The notes: generated by a model not told the origin, from the sequence alone. A stretch of 64,000 bases of DNA from Octadecabacter sp. B2R22 (GCF_018861045.1 NZ_JAHKQJ010000005.1:62001-126000); one strand, 5' to 3'. Counted from the stretch's first letter, positions 18,180 through 28,267 are shown. Numbers and translations are program-made.

Positions 18180-18866
18180 TTATGCGACCAGTCGGTAGCC
18201 GCCGCTTTCTGTAACAAGCAGACGCGCATTGCTTGGATCGGGTTCAATCTTCTGGCGCAAGCGATAGATGTGGGTTTCCAACGTATGCGTCGTGACGCCC
18301 GCATTGTAGCCCCAGACCTCATGCAACAGCACATCGCGGGCAACGACCCCTTCGGTCGCGCGGTACAGGAATTTAAGGATGTTTGTTTCCTTTTCCGTTA
18401 AACGAATCTTCTTTTCGTCCTCAGTCACCAGCAGCTTTTGTGCCGGTTGGAACGTATATGGCCCAAGCGTGAAAACAGCATCTTCGGATTGCTCATGGGT
18501 GCGCAACTGGGCGCGAATACGGGCCAAAAGCACGGGAAACTTGAACGGTTTGGTGACGTAGTCATTGGCACCAGCGTCCAGCCCAAGGATCGTGTCGCTA
18601 TCGCCATCGTGGCCTGTTAGCATCACGATCGGGCATTTCACGCCTTGTTTGCGCATCAGGCGACACAGCTCGCGCCCGTCGGTATCCGGAAGGCCAACAT
18701 CCAGTATCACAAGATCATAAAGACCTTCTTTTGATTTCGTCATCGCCTCAGCGCCGTTTCCGGCTTCGAAAACATCGAAATCTTCGGTCATCAACAATTG
18801 TTCGCCCAGCGCTTCGCGCAGGTCTTCGTCATCATCGACGAGTAGGATTCTCTTAAGCTGTGCCAT
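18180..18866 (-). CDS. OmpR/PhoB family response regulator (CenR-like)
   Basis: 228 residues from ATG 18866. The receiver domain (about 4-120) has the acidic pair DDD, the phospho-acceptor Asp in VILDVGLPDTDG, the Thr in MLTGHD and the Lys in VTKPFKFP. A C-terminal winged helix (about 130-228) ends TLETHIYRLRQKIEPDPSN and GYRLVA. Overall it most resembles the alphaproteobacterial cell-envelope regulator CenR as known in Caulobacter and Rhodobacter; I give this as tentative. No histidine kinase gene is adjacent. The gene stands alone with its own terminator. Confidence 0.88.
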   Translation of the reverse strand: MAQLKRILLVDDDEDLREALGEQLLMTEDFDVFEAGNGAEAMTKSKEGLYDLVILDVGLPDTDGRELCRLMRKQGVKCPIVMLTGHDGDSDTILGLDAGANDYVTKPFKFPVLLARIRAQLRTHEQSEDAVFTLGPYTFQPAQKLLVTEDEKKIRLTEKETNILKFLYRATEGVVARDVLLHEVWGYNAGVTTHTLETHIYRLRQKIEPDPSNARLLVTESGGYRLVA

Positions 18867-19019
18867 TACTGGTATCTCCTTGGTTACATGACAGATGTGT
18901 TGAGATACGTCTTCACGCAAGTTTTATGGCAACTTCTCACGCCGTCGTGTCAGATGCGGGGGAAATGTTTCAATTTCTGACAGATAAGGGTATCGGATGG
19001 GGAAAGATAAAGGCCAAAT

Positions 19020-20099
19020 ATGACATTTGCACCCAACCTCACGGAACGATTTGCACGCGCGCGCTCTGATCTGCGCATGGGCGTTCCTGTTGTCATGTCT
19101 GATGGGACTGACAGTGCATTGGTCTGTGCCGCTGAAACCTTAACCGCCTCAAGGTTGGCAGAATTCATAAAGATGGGTGCGGTTGTCACCATTACTGACC
19201 ATCGGGCCTCAACGCTTAAGGTTCCGGCCTATGACGGTGATCTGGCGCGGGTGATAGTGCCAAGCTCCGCTGATTTGACTTGGGTTCAATCAATGGCCGA
19301 CCCCGCCGACGACCTGCAGAACCCTATGAAGGGCCCTTTCAAAACCGAACGTGACGGCACATCAGAAATTCATCGCGCAGGCATCGCCTTGGCCAAGGCC
19401 GCTCACCTTCTTCCTGCTTGCGTTGTCGCACCCGTAACAAACGGTTTGGCCTTCGCGCTGCAACATGACCTAACGCACCTCACGACCGCTTCAGTGCTTT
19501 CATCCGCTTTATCGCCTCTCGATCCCGTCATCGCGGCACGTTTGCCGATGGACGCCTCAGAGGCAGGCCGCGTGCACATCTTCCGGCCTAACGATGGTGG
19601 TGAAGAGCACTATGCGATTGAGATCGGCGCGCCCGATCGATCAAAGCCCGTTCTTAGTCGTCTGCATTCGGCGTGCTTTACGGGCGATGTTCTTGGCAGT
19701 TTGAAATGCGACTGCGGCCCGCAACTGCGGGGCGCCTTGGCGCAGATGGGGGCCGAAGGTGCTGGTATCCTCTTGTATCTTAACCAAGAAGGACGCGGGA
19801 TCGGGCTTGCAAACAAGATGCGCGCCTACTCATTGCAGGATCAGGGGTTTGATACAGTTGAGGCCAATCACCGCCTTGGTTTTGAAGACGACGAACGGGA
19901 TTTTCGCATCGGCGCAGAGATTTTGCGCAAGATGGGGTTCTCTCAGGTACGCCTGCTCACGAATAACCCTGCCAAAGTCGCCAAATTGGAAAGCTGCGGC
20001 TTAATAGTGACCGAACGCGTGCCTCTTATGGTTGGCAAAAACCAACACAACGCCAACTACCTGGCCACCAAGGCCAAGAAATCGGGCCACTTACTTTAA
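19020..20099 (+). CDS. ribA: GTP cyclohydrolase II
   Basis: 359 residues. The C-terminal half is canonical RibA: RLHSACFTGDVLGSLKCDCG contains the zinc Cys set C-x10-C-x-C; LNQEGRGIGLANKMRAY and KNQHNANYLATKAKKSGHL follow. It opens GTP to the first riboflavin precursor. The N-terminal 140-150 residues are not RibB-like (no DHBP synthase motif) and are of a type seen in long alphaproteobacterial RibA proteins. It is divergent from the response regulator and ends with a 4-base overlap with the EamA gene. I see no FMN riboswitch upstream. Confidence 0.93.
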   Translation: MTFAPNLTERFARARSDLRMGVPVVMSDGTDSALVCAAETLTASRLAEFIKMGAVVTITDHRASTLKVPAYDGDLARVIVPSSADLTWVQSMADPADDLQNPMKGPFKTERDGTSEIHRAGIALAKAAHLLPACVVAPVTNGLAFALQHDLTHLTTASVLSSALSPLDPVIAARLPMDASEAGRVHIFRPNDGGEEHYAIEIGAPDRSKPVLSRLHSACFTGDVLGSLKCDCGPQLRGALAQMGAEGAGILLYLNQEGRGIGLANKMRAYSLQDQGFDTVEANHRLGFEDDERDFRIGAEILRKMGFSQVRLLTNNPAKVAKLESCGLIVTERVPLMVGKNQHNANYLATKAKKSGHLL

Positions 20100-20941
20100 C
20101 GCGCGAACCGCAACAGTACCGCGCCAATGATTGTTGTGAACGTGGCAAAGACCTTCATCAGATCCAAACGTTCTTTCATAAAGAACACGCCGATGAACAA
20201 GGCAAAGATGATTGATGATTCCCGCAGTGCCGTGACCAAAGCGATGGGCGCCTGCATGAATCCCCACACCACCAGCGCATAAGCGCAGTACGACGCCAGC
20301 CCGCCAACGATCAAAACAAACCGCCCTTCTGGCCAGAGCCGCGACAGCGTTCCCGGCTTACTGACCCGTAAGAACGCGGCAAAGACGACGGCATTGCCAA
20401 TCGCAGACCAGCCGTAAAATCCAACCGCCGTTCCAGCAACGCGTGCACCCAACCCGTCAATCAACGAATACCCAGCAATAAAACAGCCAGTGACTGCGGC
20501 CAACAACGCCGCCTTAGGGTTTCTAGCCCCCGCCGTGCTGCGCACCAATCCCAACGACAACAGCCCTGTGCCAATCAGCACAATCGCCATAACCTCCCGC
20601 CAGCCAAGGACGACATTCAACAATGACACCGACACCATCGCCACAATCAAAGGCGCAATTCCACGGGCGACGGGGTAAACCTGTGTAAGGTCGCCAATCT
20701 TGTAGGAATTCAACAGGAACACCTGATACCCAAAATGAAACACAAGCGAGCCAAGCAAATAGGGCCAGCAAGCCAGATCGGGCATCGGCACGAACAGCAA
20801 CCCGCTCACCGCCCACGGTAAATGGCCGATAATAACGCCTGCCATGCTCAAATGTTTGTCGGCCGCCCCTTTGGCCAAGGCGTTCCATGTCGCGTGCAGC
20901 AAAGCCGCCAATAGCGTAGTCCCAATAACGATCGTCGGCAT
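20096..20941 (-). CDS. DMT superfamily (EamA) transporter
   Basis: 281 residues from ATG 20941 (MPTIVIGTTLLAALLHATWN). About ten hydrophobic helices in two EamA repeats; the motif LLHATWNALAKG at the N-terminus and ALRESSIIFALFIGVFFMKER in the second repeat are typical of drug/metabolite transporters. Substrate unknown. It meets ribA tail to tail with a 4-base overlap. Confidence 0.9.
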   Translation of the reverse strand: MPTIVIGTTLLAALLHATWNALAKGAADKHLSMAGVIIGHLPWAVSGLLFVPMPDLACWPYLLGSLVFHFGYQVFLLNSYKIGDLTQVYPVARGIAPLIVAMVSVSLLNVVLGWREVMAIVLIGTGLLSLGLVRSTAGARNPKAALLAAVTGCFIAGYSLIDGLGARVAGTAVGFYGWSAIGNAVVFAAFLRVSKPGTLSRLWPEGRFVLIVGGLASYCAYALVVWGFMQAPIALVTALRESSIIFALFIGVFFMKERLDLMKVFATFTTIIGAVLLRFAR

Positions 20942-21016
20942 CTTTGTCCCCTTTCCGCACCCTATGGCCAGCCTGCCCGCTTGAACAAGACGATCTGTTC
21001 TGTTCTTTCTTTTGAC

Positions 21017-21511
21017 ATGAAGCCCAATGATCTTGTCGTCACGCCAACGCACCTACGATTTATGAATCGTCGCTTTCCGTGTTCCATCGGGAAAGGTGGA
21101 ATCAGCGATCACAAGGCAGAGGGTGATGGCGCAACACCGCGCGGAACTCATCGTCTAGTTGGAATGTTGTATCGGCCTGATCGCATCATCAAACCCGTGA
21201 CTTGGGCTGAACCTATTCACCCACGTGATCTTTGGTCAGATGATTCCAGCGACGCCGCCTATAATCAACACGTCCGCGCACCCTACCCGCATAGCCATGA
21301 GGCCCTCAGACGGGCGGACCCGCTCTATGACCTGGTGATCGTGACCGATTGGAACTGGCCAAACGCGGTTCCCGGACGCGGATCGGCGATCTTCATTCAC
21401 CGCTGGCGCAAGAAAGGGCACCCGACGGAAGGATGCATTGGCCTGCGCCCGACGGATCTGCGTTGGATCGCCGAGCGCATAAGTCCAAACAGCCGCCTTA
21501 TCGTGCTTTAG
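21017..21511 (+). CDS. L,D-transpeptidase (YkuD) family protein
   Basis: 164 residues from ATG 21017; a TTG at 20981 would add 12 residues, and neither start has a clear ribosome site. The C-terminal catalytic motif is complete: the conserved His in IFIHRWRKKG and HPTEGCIGL with the nucleophilic Cys. No signal peptide is visible, unlike the usual periplasmic transpeptidases, though this short YkuD group often lacks one. The family forms or edits 3-3 peptidoglycan cross-links or links lipoproteins. It overlaps the YggS gene by 4 bases at its end. Confidence 0.87.
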   Translation: MKPNDLVVTPTHLRFMNRRFPCSIGKGGISDHKAEGDGATPRGTHRLVGMLYRPDRIIKPVTWAEPIHPRDLWSDDSSDAAYNQHVRAPYPHSHEALRRADPLYDLVIVTDWNWPNAVPGRGSAIFIHRWRKKGHPTEGCIGLRPTDLRWIAERISPNSRLIVL

Positions 21512-22167
21512 CCCGCTGGCGGCACGCGGTCCCCAAAGATCGCGGAGCCGACACGCACATGTGTCGCCCCCAAGGCCACGGCGCTTTCAAAGTCGCCCGA
21601 CATACCCATCGAAAGGCCCTTTAGTCCATTTCGCGCCGCGATCTTTCCGAGCAAAGCAAAATGCAGCGACGGCTCTTCACCTACAGGCGGAATGCACATC
21701 AACCCTTTTACAGGCAGGTCCAGCGCGATCGATTCTGCGATAAAACTATCTGCATCTGCAGGCAGAACACCCGCCTTTTGAGGTTCCTCCCCAGTGTTCA
21801 CCTGAATGAACAGATCAGGGCAAGACCCCATTTCCTGTGCGAGTCGCGCAAAGGTCGTTGCCAGTTTGGGACGATCAAGCGTGTGGATCGCCTGCGCAAG
21901 CTCCATTGCCTGACGGGCTTTGTTGGTTTGTAGCGGCCCGATGATGTGTAGCTCGATGTCATCAAAGGCTTCTCTGAATTGCGGCCACTTTCCTGCAGCT
22001 TCCTGTACACGATTTTCACCAAAGACTCGGTGCCCTTCCTCAAGAATCGACTCGACCCGTTCGTTCGGCTGCACCTTGGAAACCGCGATCAAAGTGGTTT
22101 CCCCTTGGTTTCGGCCTGCTTTGGCTTCGGCTTCGCGAATCCGGTTCTTTATATCCTGCAAAGACAT
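21508..22167 (-). CDS. YggS family PLP homeostasis protein
   Basis: 219 residues from ATG 22167. It is a single alanine-racemase-like TIM barrel: TLIAVSKVQPNERV with the PLP Lys, FGENRVQEA, HIIGPLQTNK and LSMGMSGDFESAVALGATHVRVG, all diagnostic of the YggS/PLPBP family. These proteins bind PLP and buffer vitamin B6 and amino-acid pools without a known catalytic reaction. The gene is divergent from the porin across 234 bases. Confidence 0.94.
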   Translation of the reverse strand: MSLQDIKNRIREAEAKAGRNQGETTLIAVSKVQPNERVESILEEGHRVFGENRVQEAAGKWPQFREAFDDIELHIIGPLQTNKARQAMELAQAIHTLDRPKLATTFARLAQEMGSCPDLFIQVNTGEEPQKAGVLPADADSFIAESIALDLPVKGLMCIPPVGEEPSLHFALLGKIAARNGLKGLSMGMSGDFESAVALGATHVRVGSAIFGDRVPPAG

Positions 22168-22366
22168 CGTAAGTTCCTGACAGTGTTGCGTGTTTTTTGT
22201 TTCACTCTGACATAGAGCGTTATCCATACGCTGTCATCTATATAGGGCGCTCCGGCAGGGTGTGGCACGTCTGCATCATTTTCAAAGCAGGTCCCGAATC
22301 CGAAACCAATTTTCTTGAGTGTGCAGGGGTTTGGGCGCAAAGACAGTCCCAATGCTAGAACAACTG

Positions 22367-22382
22367 GCATTCTCGAGAATGC
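22367..22382. promoter_or_regulatory. 16-bp perfect palindrome in the porin leader
   Basis: GCATTCTCGAGAATGC ends 19 bases before the porin ATG and just upstream of its ribosome site (AGGA at 22390). It could be an operator for a dimeric regulator or an mRNA stem that affects translation or stability. Function is inferred only from position and symmetry. Confidence 0.55.
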
Positions 22383-22401
22383 AAACACGAGGAATTATCA
22401 C

Positions 22402-23511
22402 ATGAAACGCATCCTTCTTTCTTCTGCTGCTGTTTTCGCCTTCGCTGGCGCAGCTTCTGCAGACGGCCACTCTAACATCTCCCTCTCCGGCGACGTTACA
22501 CTCGGCTACAACGACGACGTCGAAGCAGGCTTCTACTGGGACGCTGGTGTTGATGTTGCACTTTCCGCAACACTCGACAACGGCCTGACAGCTGCTGCGT
22601 CTTTCGACATGAACATCGTTGAAGACAACTCCGTTCGCCCAACATCCGGCGACGTGACATTTGATGACTGGGAAGTTTCCCTGACATCCGCAACTGCTGG
22701 CATGTACTTCGGTGTTACATCCTTCGCAGCTGAAACTCTCTGGCAGTCTGCTGGTGACATGGGCGCGGACAACTTCTCCGAAGCTGACGACGAAGTAGTT
22801 CTTCGTTCCGACATCACATTCGGCAACGTTCAGACATCCTTGTCTTACGCAGTTGCTGACGACGCTGGCGTAGAAGCTGACGACGACTTCACACAGCTTT
22901 CCGTAGCTGCTGTTGGCGAATTCGGCAACTTCACAGTTGGTTTCGCTTACCAGGAAGAGTCCGGCACATTCGGCGGCGCTCTGGGTTCCGCGGCTAACGG
23001 CGACTACACAGACGGTTCCGTATTCGGTATCTTCGCTCAGACTTCCGTAGCTGGTTTCGACGTTGAGCTTGCTTACGCTGAAAACGATGCCGCTGGTACA
23101 GACTCCTTGGGTCTCGAAGTTGGCTACACAGTTGGCGACGTAACACTTGGCGCATACTACGTATCCGAAAGCGTTGCTGACGACGCTTACGGCGTAAGCG
23201 TTGGTTACGCATCCGGTCCAGTATCTGTAGCTGCATACTTCACAGACGATCGCGGTTCCGAAGAGTACGCTCTTCAGGGTTCCTACGATGTTGGCAACGG
23301 TCTTGTGATCACTGCTGGTATGATCGACGGTGACAGCGCAACAGACGACGACTTCTCCAACTACATCGTTGCAGAATACGACCTCGGTGGCGGTGCTTCC
23401 GTAATGGCGTCCTTCGCTGATGCGAACGTTGCTGGTTCCGACGACATCGACACATTCGGTGGCTACGAGCTTCTGGACGGTACAACAGTTGAAGTATCCT
23501 TCGCGTTCTAA
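22402..23511 (+). CDS. Outer-membrane porin
   Basis: 369 residues from ATG 22402. A signal peptide (MKRILLSSAAVFAFAGAASA) is followed by a beta-barrel of alternating short strands rich in Gly, Ala, Asp, Ser and Thr, ending in the aromatic outer-membrane signal VEVSFAF. It belongs to the alphaproteobacterial general porin type. Codon use is sharply unlike its neighbours (ACA for Thr, TCC for Ser, GTT for Val, GCT for Ala), which fits very high expression. It has its own leader palindrome and terminator, so it is monocistronic. Confidence 0.93.
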   Translation: MKRILLSSAAVFAFAGAASADGHSNISLSGDVTLGYNDDVEAGFYWDAGVDVALSATLDNGLTAAASFDMNIVEDNSVRPTSGDVTFDDWEVSLTSATAGMYFGVTSFAAETLWQSAGDMGADNFSEADDEVVLRSDITFGNVQTSLSYAVADDAGVEADDDFTQLSVAAVGEFGNFTVGFAYQEESGTFGGALGSAANGDYTDGSVFGIFAQTSVAGFDVELAYAENDAAGTDSLGLEVGYTVGDVTLGAYYVSESVADDAYGVSVGYASGPVSVAAYFTDDRGSEEYALQGSYDVGNGLVITAGMIDGDSATDDDFSNYIVAEYDLGGGASVMASFADANVAGSDDIDTFGGYELLDGTTVEVSFAF

Positions 23512-23538
23512 TTGAACCCTTAGGTTACGACTAAGATT

Positions 23539-23565
23539 GGGCGGCCCCTCTGGGGTCGCCCTTTT
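23539..23565 (+). terminator. Porin terminator
   Basis: A 10-bp stem, GGGCGGCCCC with GGGGTCGCCC (one G-U), closes a 3-base loop and is followed by TTTT, 27 bases after the porin stop. Confidence 0.9.
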
Positions 23566-23671
23566 CATTTGTAAGACTTCTTTCCACAGCCCCGAAAACG
23601 ACCTCGGGTCTTGTGGCATCTGCCCCCCTTCGATACACCTTTGCTAAGTAAATTTCGCAAAGGGCGATCCG

Positions 23672-24145
23672 GTGACGAGACTTAGAAAAACTATCCGCCT
23701 GACTTTTGGTATTGGCCTCATTGCTGCATTGGCAGCTTGTGGCGGCTCCGGCAGCAATCCATTTGGCTCAATCGGCAGCCTTGGTGGCAGCTTCGGCGGA
23801 TCAAATGAGTCCGCAACACAACAAGCAGCACGGACCCGTGGCGTCGAAAACGTCGCCGTGAACCGTTATCTTTGGGCGGCATCGCTTGATGTGCTCAGCT
23901 TCTTGCCTGTTGAATCCGTTGACCCGTTTACAGGCGTAATCGTAATGGGCTACGGCACGCCCCCCGGTGGCAGCCGCGCCTACCGCGCGACGGTCTACAT
24001 TACCGACCCAGCATTGGACGCACGTTCGTTGAATGTTGCTTTGTTGACCCGTTCAGGCCCAGCCGCAGCTGAAACAACCCGCGCCATCGAAGACGCCATT
24101 CTTTCCCGCGCCCGCCAGTTGCGCATCTCGGATGGTGCGCTGTAA
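23672..24145 (+). CDS. DUF3576 domain lipoprotein
   Basis: 157 residues from a GTG start at 23672 with AGGG upstream. Lipoprotein signal: LIAALAACGGSG with the lipobox Cys at about 23. The mature part contains the DUF3576 pattern VNRYLWAASLDVLSFLPVESVDPFTGVIV and GYGTPPGGSRAYR. The function is unknown; the gene is regularly found just upstream of leuS and lptE in Rhodobacterales, which suggests an envelope role. Here leuS follows after 69 bases that contain a hairpin. Confidence 0.88.
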   Translation: MTRLRKTIRLTFGIGLIAALAACGGSGSNPFGSIGSLGGSFGGSNESATQQAARTRGVENVAVNRYLWAASLDVLSFLPVESVDPFTGVIVMGYGTPPGGSRAYRATVYITDPALDARSLNVALLTRSGPAAAETTRAIEDAILSRARQLRISDGAL

Positions 24146-24171
24146 AACAGCCCCAACCCACAGTTTCTAAG

Positions 24172-24192
24172 CGCCGGGTCCAGCACCCGGCG
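24172..24192. terminator. Hairpin between the DUF3576 gene and leuS
   Basis: An 8-bp perfect GC stem (CGCCGGGT with ACCCGGCG, loop CCAGC) lies 23 bases before the leuS ATG and is followed by TTTGCATTTT. It may end the DUF3576 transcript or act in the leuS leader. Confidence 0.6.
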
Positions 24193-24214
24193 TTTGCATT
24201 TTCAAGGACATACC

Positions 24215-26770
24215 ATGTCAAACTACACGCCCTCAGAAATCGAAGCCAAGTGGCAGGCCGCTTGGGATAAAGCCGAGACATTCAAAGCTGTCCGCAGTGA
24301 TGACAAGCCCAAGTACTACGTGCTTGAGATGTTCCCCTACCCGTCTGGCCGCATCCACATCGGCCACGTGCGCAACTACACCATGGGCGACGTGATTGCG
24401 CGCTATAAGCTGAGCACTGGACACAACGTATTGCACCCGATGGGCTTTGACGCCTTCGGGATGCCCGCCGAGAACGCGGCAATGGCGTCCGGCGGCCACC
24501 CCAAGGATTGGACCTACAACAACATCGACGACATGGTCGAACAGATGAAACCGCTTGGCCTTGGCATTGACTGGTCCCGCATGTTCGCCACCTGTGACCC
24601 TGAATACTACGGCCAGCAGCAGGCATTGTTCATCGACATGCTCGACGCAGGTATGATCGACCGCAAGAATGCCACCGTAAACTGGGACCCTGTCGACATG
24701 ACGGTTCTGGCCAACGAACAGGTCATTGACGGTAAAGGCTGGCGCTCCGGTGCAGAGGTCGAACGCAAAGACCTCACACAATGGTTCTTTAAGATTTCCG
24801 ATTATGCGGACGAACTGCTCGGCGCGCTTGATAGCCTCGACAACTGGCCCGCCAAGGTGAAACTGATGCAGGAAAACTGGATCGGCAAATCACGCGGTTT
24901 GCAGTTTTCGTTCTCGATGGTTGAAGGCATCGGCGCACATGATCGCGTAGAAGTTTACACAACACGCCCTGACACGCTGATGGGCGCGTCCTTTGTTGGC
25001 ATTTCCCCCGATCATCCGCTGGCCAAGGAACTCGAGGCGGACAACGCCAACATCGCCGCGTTTAATGCAGAATGTCGCAAAGGCGGCACCACTGCCGAAG
25101 CCTTGGAAAAAGCCGAGAAGATGGGCTTTGATACGGGCCTGCGCGTGCGTCACCCATTCGATACGTCTTGGGAACTGCCCGTCTATATCGCCAATTTCAT
25201 CATGATGGACTACGGCACGGGCGCTATCTTTGGCTGCCCTGCCCACGACCAACGTGATTTCGATTTCGCCAAGAAATACGACCTGCCGATCAAACCGACA
25301 TTCTTGCCGTCTGAGGACAGCTCGCCTGAGCTGGAAGAGGCGTTCGTTCCAAACAAAACCGACATGGTTCACTGGCTGACGCCATACGCGTGGGAACCAG
25401 CCACCAACGGCGAAGACGCAATCAATGCGGCCGTTGATTTCTGCGAAGCCAACGGCGTTGGCCAAGGCGTCACAAAGTATCGCCTGCGCGATTGGGGCCT
25501 GAGCCGCCAGCGGTATTGGGGCGCACCTATTCCGGTCGTTCACTGTGACAGCTGTGGCGTCGTGCCCGAGAAGAAAGAAAACCTGCCAGTTGAACTGCCC
25601 TATGACGTGTCTTTCGACATTCCGGGCAACCCGCTTGACCGCCACCCAACTTGGCGCGACGTGCCTTGCCCGTCTTGCGGCAAACCTGCTCAACGCGAAA
25701 CCGACACGATGGATACCTTCGTGGATTCGTCATGGTATTTTGCACGCTTCACGTCGCCCCACGCCGACACTCCTACCAACGCCGAGGACGCGGCTTATTG
25801 GATGAATGTCGACCAGTATATCGGCGGCATTGAGCACGCGATCCTGCACCTGCTCTATTCACGATTCTTCGCCCGCGCGATGCACAAAACAGGCCATTTG
25901 CCTGAAACTGCGGTTGAGCCGTTCAACGCGCTGTTTACTCAAGGCATGGTGACCCACGCGATCTACAAAACGACAGGCGACGATGGCCGACCCGTTTACC
26001 ATTACCCTGAAACTGTCGAACTGCGCGATGGTGGCGGATTCCTCAAGGACGGCACTCAGGTCGACATCATTCCATCCGCGAAGATGTCGAAGTCCAAGAA
26101 CAACGTCGTCGACCCTGTCGCGATCATTAGCCAATACGGTGCCGATACGGCCCGTTGGTTCGTGCTTTCCGACTCGCCCCCTGAACGGGACGTAGAATGG
26201 ACAGCGTCAGGCGCTGAAGCGTCCTTCAAACACCTCAGCCGTGTGCACCGTATCGCGGGCGATATCGCGTCAAACGAAGACGCCGCGAACGACGCCGATG
26301 AAGCCCTGTTGCGCGACATGCACAAAGCCATTGTCGAGGTAACCAACGGCGTTGAAAGCTTCGGTTTCAACGCTGCGATTGCCAAACTTTATGGTTTCAC
26401 CGCAAGTCTGGCGAAATCTAAGGCGGGCGGCGATGCCAAACGCCAAGCCATGCGAACGCTCGCACAGCTGATGTCGCCGATGACACCGCACTTGGCCGAA
26501 GACATCTGGGCACTCCTTGGTGGGACCGGTCTGATCGCCAATGCGCCATGGCCCGTCGCAGACGAAGCAATGTTGGTCGAAGACACCATCACCCTGCCGA
26601 TCCAGATCAACGGCAAACGTCGGAGCGAAATTGCCGTTCCAGCTGACATGCCGAAAGATGAGGTTGAAAAGCTCGCTCTTGCGGATGAAGCTGTGGTCAA
26701 AGCTTTGGACGGCAATGCGCCCAAAAAGCTGATCGTTGTACCTGGCCGGATTATCAATGTTGTCATCTAA
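24215..26770 (+). CDS. leuS: Leucyl-tRNA synthetase
   Basis: 851 residues from ATG 24215 ([14 protein letters not shown]). Class I synthetase signatures are intact: HIGH at residues 48-51 ([15 protein letters not shown]) and KMSKS at 623-627. The CP1 editing insert contains the [13 protein letters not shown] stretch, and a zinc ribbon [22 protein letters not shown] precedes the second half of the catalytic domain. It charges tRNA-Leu and hydrolyses mischarged products. It overlaps lptE by 14 bases. Confidence 0.98.
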   Translation: MSNYTPSEIEAKWQAAWDKAETFKAVRSDDKPKYYVLEMFPYPSGRIHIGHVRNYTMGDVIARYKLSTGHNVLHPMGFDAFGMPAENAAMASGGHPKDWTYNNIDDMVEQMKPLGLGIDWSRMFATCDPEYYGQQQALFIDMLDAGMIDRKNATVNWDPVDMTVLANEQVIDGKGWRSGAEVERKDLTQWFFKISDYADELLGALDSLDNWPAKVKLMQENWIGKSRGLQFSFSMVEGIGAHDRVEVYTTRPDTLMGASFVGISPDHPLAKELEADNANIAAFNAECRKGGTTAEALEKAEKMGFDTGLRVRHPFDTSWELPVYIANFIMMDYGTGAIFGCPAHDQRDFDFAKKYDLPIKPTFLPSEDSSPELEEAFVPNKTDMVHWLTPYAWEPATNGEDAINAAVDFCEANGVGQGVTKYRLRDWGLSRQRYWGAPIPVVHCDSCGVVPEKKENLPVELPYDVSFDIPGNPLDRHPTWRDVPCPSCGKPAQRETDTMDTFVDSSWYFARFTSPHADTPTNAEDAAYWMNVDQYIGGIEHAILHLLYSRFFARAMHKTGHLPETAVEPFNALFTQGMVTHAIYKTTGDDGRPVYHYPETVELRDGGGFLKDGTQVDIIPSAKMSKSKNNVVDPVAIISQYGADTARWFVLSDSPPERDVEWTASGAEASFKHLSRVHRIAGDIASNEDAANDADEALLRDMHKAIVEVTNGVESFGFNAAIAKLYGFTASLAKSKAGGDAKRQAMRTLAQLMSPMTPHLAEDIWALLGGTGLIANAPWPVADEAMLVEDTITLPIQINGKRRSEIAVPADMPKDEVEKLALADEAVVKALDGNAPKKLIVVPGRIINVVI

Positions 26771-27242
26771 CCGACGCGCCTTTCTTGCCCTACTTGCCGT
26801 TGCCCCATTGGCGGGCTGCGGCTTTACGCCGGTCTACGGGGTGAACGGGTCTGCACGGTCCTTGCGCGGGCGCATCGCTTACCGTGCACCCAACACGCCA
26901 GAAGGGTTCCGCCTGCGAACACGTCTTGAGGACCGATTGGGCCGCGTTGAACAAGGTGACTATCTGCTTACGGTAGAGCTCGACATTGAAGAGGTCGCTG
27001 TGGCGATTTCCTCAGCGCAGGACATCAACCGGTTCAACCTGCCCGGTAAAGCAACATGGACGCTCACTGAACCCGGTGTTGACCAACCGCTGGCGTCCGG
27101 TGTTGCGGAAACCTTCACCGCCTATTCTGCCTTTGGCACCACGGTCGCCACCCAAGAAGCACAAGACGATGCACGTGACCGCCTTGCCATTGCATTGGCT
27201 GATTTGATTGTCACCGATATCATTATCGCGTCCGGCGCATGA
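26757..27242 (+). CDS. lptE: LPS-assembly lipoprotein LptE
   Basis: 161 residues from ATG 26757, which lies inside the end of leuS. A lipoprotein signal ([17 protein letters not shown], Cys about 21) leads into an LptE-type domain. The GCGFTPVYG start and the leuS-lptE-holA order support the call. LptE plugs the LptD barrel and brings LPS to the cell surface. It overlaps holA by 4 bases. Confidence 0.9.
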   Translation: MLSSNRRAFLALLAVAPLAGCGFTPVYGVNGSARSLRGRIAYRAPNTPEGFRLRTRLEDRLGRVEQGDYLLTVELDIEEVAVAISSAQDINRFNLPGKATWTLTEPGVDQPLASGVAETFTAYSAFGTTVATQEAQDDARDRLAIALADLIVTDIIIASGA

Positions 27243-28267
27243 AGCTATCTGCTCGCGACGCCGCCGGTTACTTTCGAAAGCCTAACCCCGAGGGGGCTGG
27301 CCTTTTGATCTACGGCGGCGACGCCATGCGCGTGGCGCTAAAACGCCAAGACGTTATCAAGGCATTGGTTGGCGAGAACGGCGAAGAAGAAATGCGCCTG
27401 ACGCGTATGTCGGGCGCTGATCTACGCAAAGACCCAGCGCTCCTTGGCGACGCTATAAAGTCCCAAGGATTCTTTCCCGGCCACCGCGTTGCATTTGTCG
27501 AAGATGCAACTGACACCGTGGCCAAAGCGATTACGCCTGCGCTGGCGGATTGGGAACCGGGCGACGCCCAGATTATCGTCACAGCAGGTCAGCTAAATGC
27601 GCGTTCGGCACTTCGCAAACTGTTTGAGGGGCATAAGAGTGCTTACGCCGTTGGCATTTATGACGACCCCCCATCCCGCGACGAAATCGAAGCCAACCTG
27701 CGCGACGCGGGGCTGCGCAATGTCGGCGGCGATGCAATGGATCTTGTCATCGCCTACAGCCGTGAAATGGCCCCTGGGGATCTGCGCCAGACGATTGAAA
27801 AACTCGGGCTCTACATGTTGGATTCCAAAGATGAGATCACTGTGGCCGATGTCGAAGCCTGCGCACCGCAATCCAACGAAGCTGGCCTTGATGACGTCTT
27901 GAATGTCGTCGCTGATTTGAAAACGAAAGAAATCGGGCCGATCCTGAGCCGCCTCTATGCGCAGGGCACCCAACCTGTCGCGCTATGCATTGCCGCGATG
28001 CGTCACTTCCGACAGCTTCATGTCGCCGCTTCTGATCCCGGCGGGCCATCGGCAGGTATTGGGCGTTTAAAGCCACCTGTGTTTGGGCCACGTCGTGATC
28101 GGATGGTCCGACAAGCTAGCAATTGGGGTCGCATCAACCTCGAAGAAGCTTTGTCCACTATTACTGAAGCAGATTTGACGCTGCGGTCTGCCCATACCGC
28201 ACCTGATCGCGCATTGGTGGAACGCATGTTCATTCGGCTGGCTATGTTGGGGCGCCGCCGTTCCTAG
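27239..28267 (+). CDS. holA: DNA polymerase III subunit delta
   Basis: 342 residues. The N-terminal part (AGLLIYGGDAMRVALKRQDVI) and the central lid region fit the clamp-loader delta fold, which is AAA+-like without a nucleotide site; no Walker A is present, as expected. The C-terminal RMFIRLAMLGRRRS is a collar-type helix. Delta opens the sliding clamp. It ends the leuS-lptE-holA operon and converges on the small polysaccharide-locus gene. Confidence 0.92.
   Translation: MKLSARDAAGYFRKPNPEGAGLLIYGGDAMRVALKRQDVIKALVGENGEEEMRLTRMSGADLRKDPALLGDAIKSQGFFPGHRVAFVEDATDTVAKAITPALADWEPGDAQIIVTAGQLNARSALRKLFEGHKSAYAVGIYDDPPSRDEIEANLRDAGLRNVGGDAMDLVIAYSREMAPGDLRQTIEKLGLYMLDSKDEITVADVEACAPQSNEAGLDDVLNVVADLKTKEIGPILSRLYAQGTQPVALCIAAMRHFRQLHVAASDPGGPSAGIGRLKPPVFGPRRDRMVRQASNWGRINLEEALSTITEADLTLRSAHTAPDRALVERMFIRLAMLGRRRS

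Noticed and set aside
22282-23619. 445-codon open frame opposite the porin
   Set aside because: It is an artefact of the porin codon bias; the translation is Cys/Val/Ser-rich without any domain and the plus-strand porin is certain.
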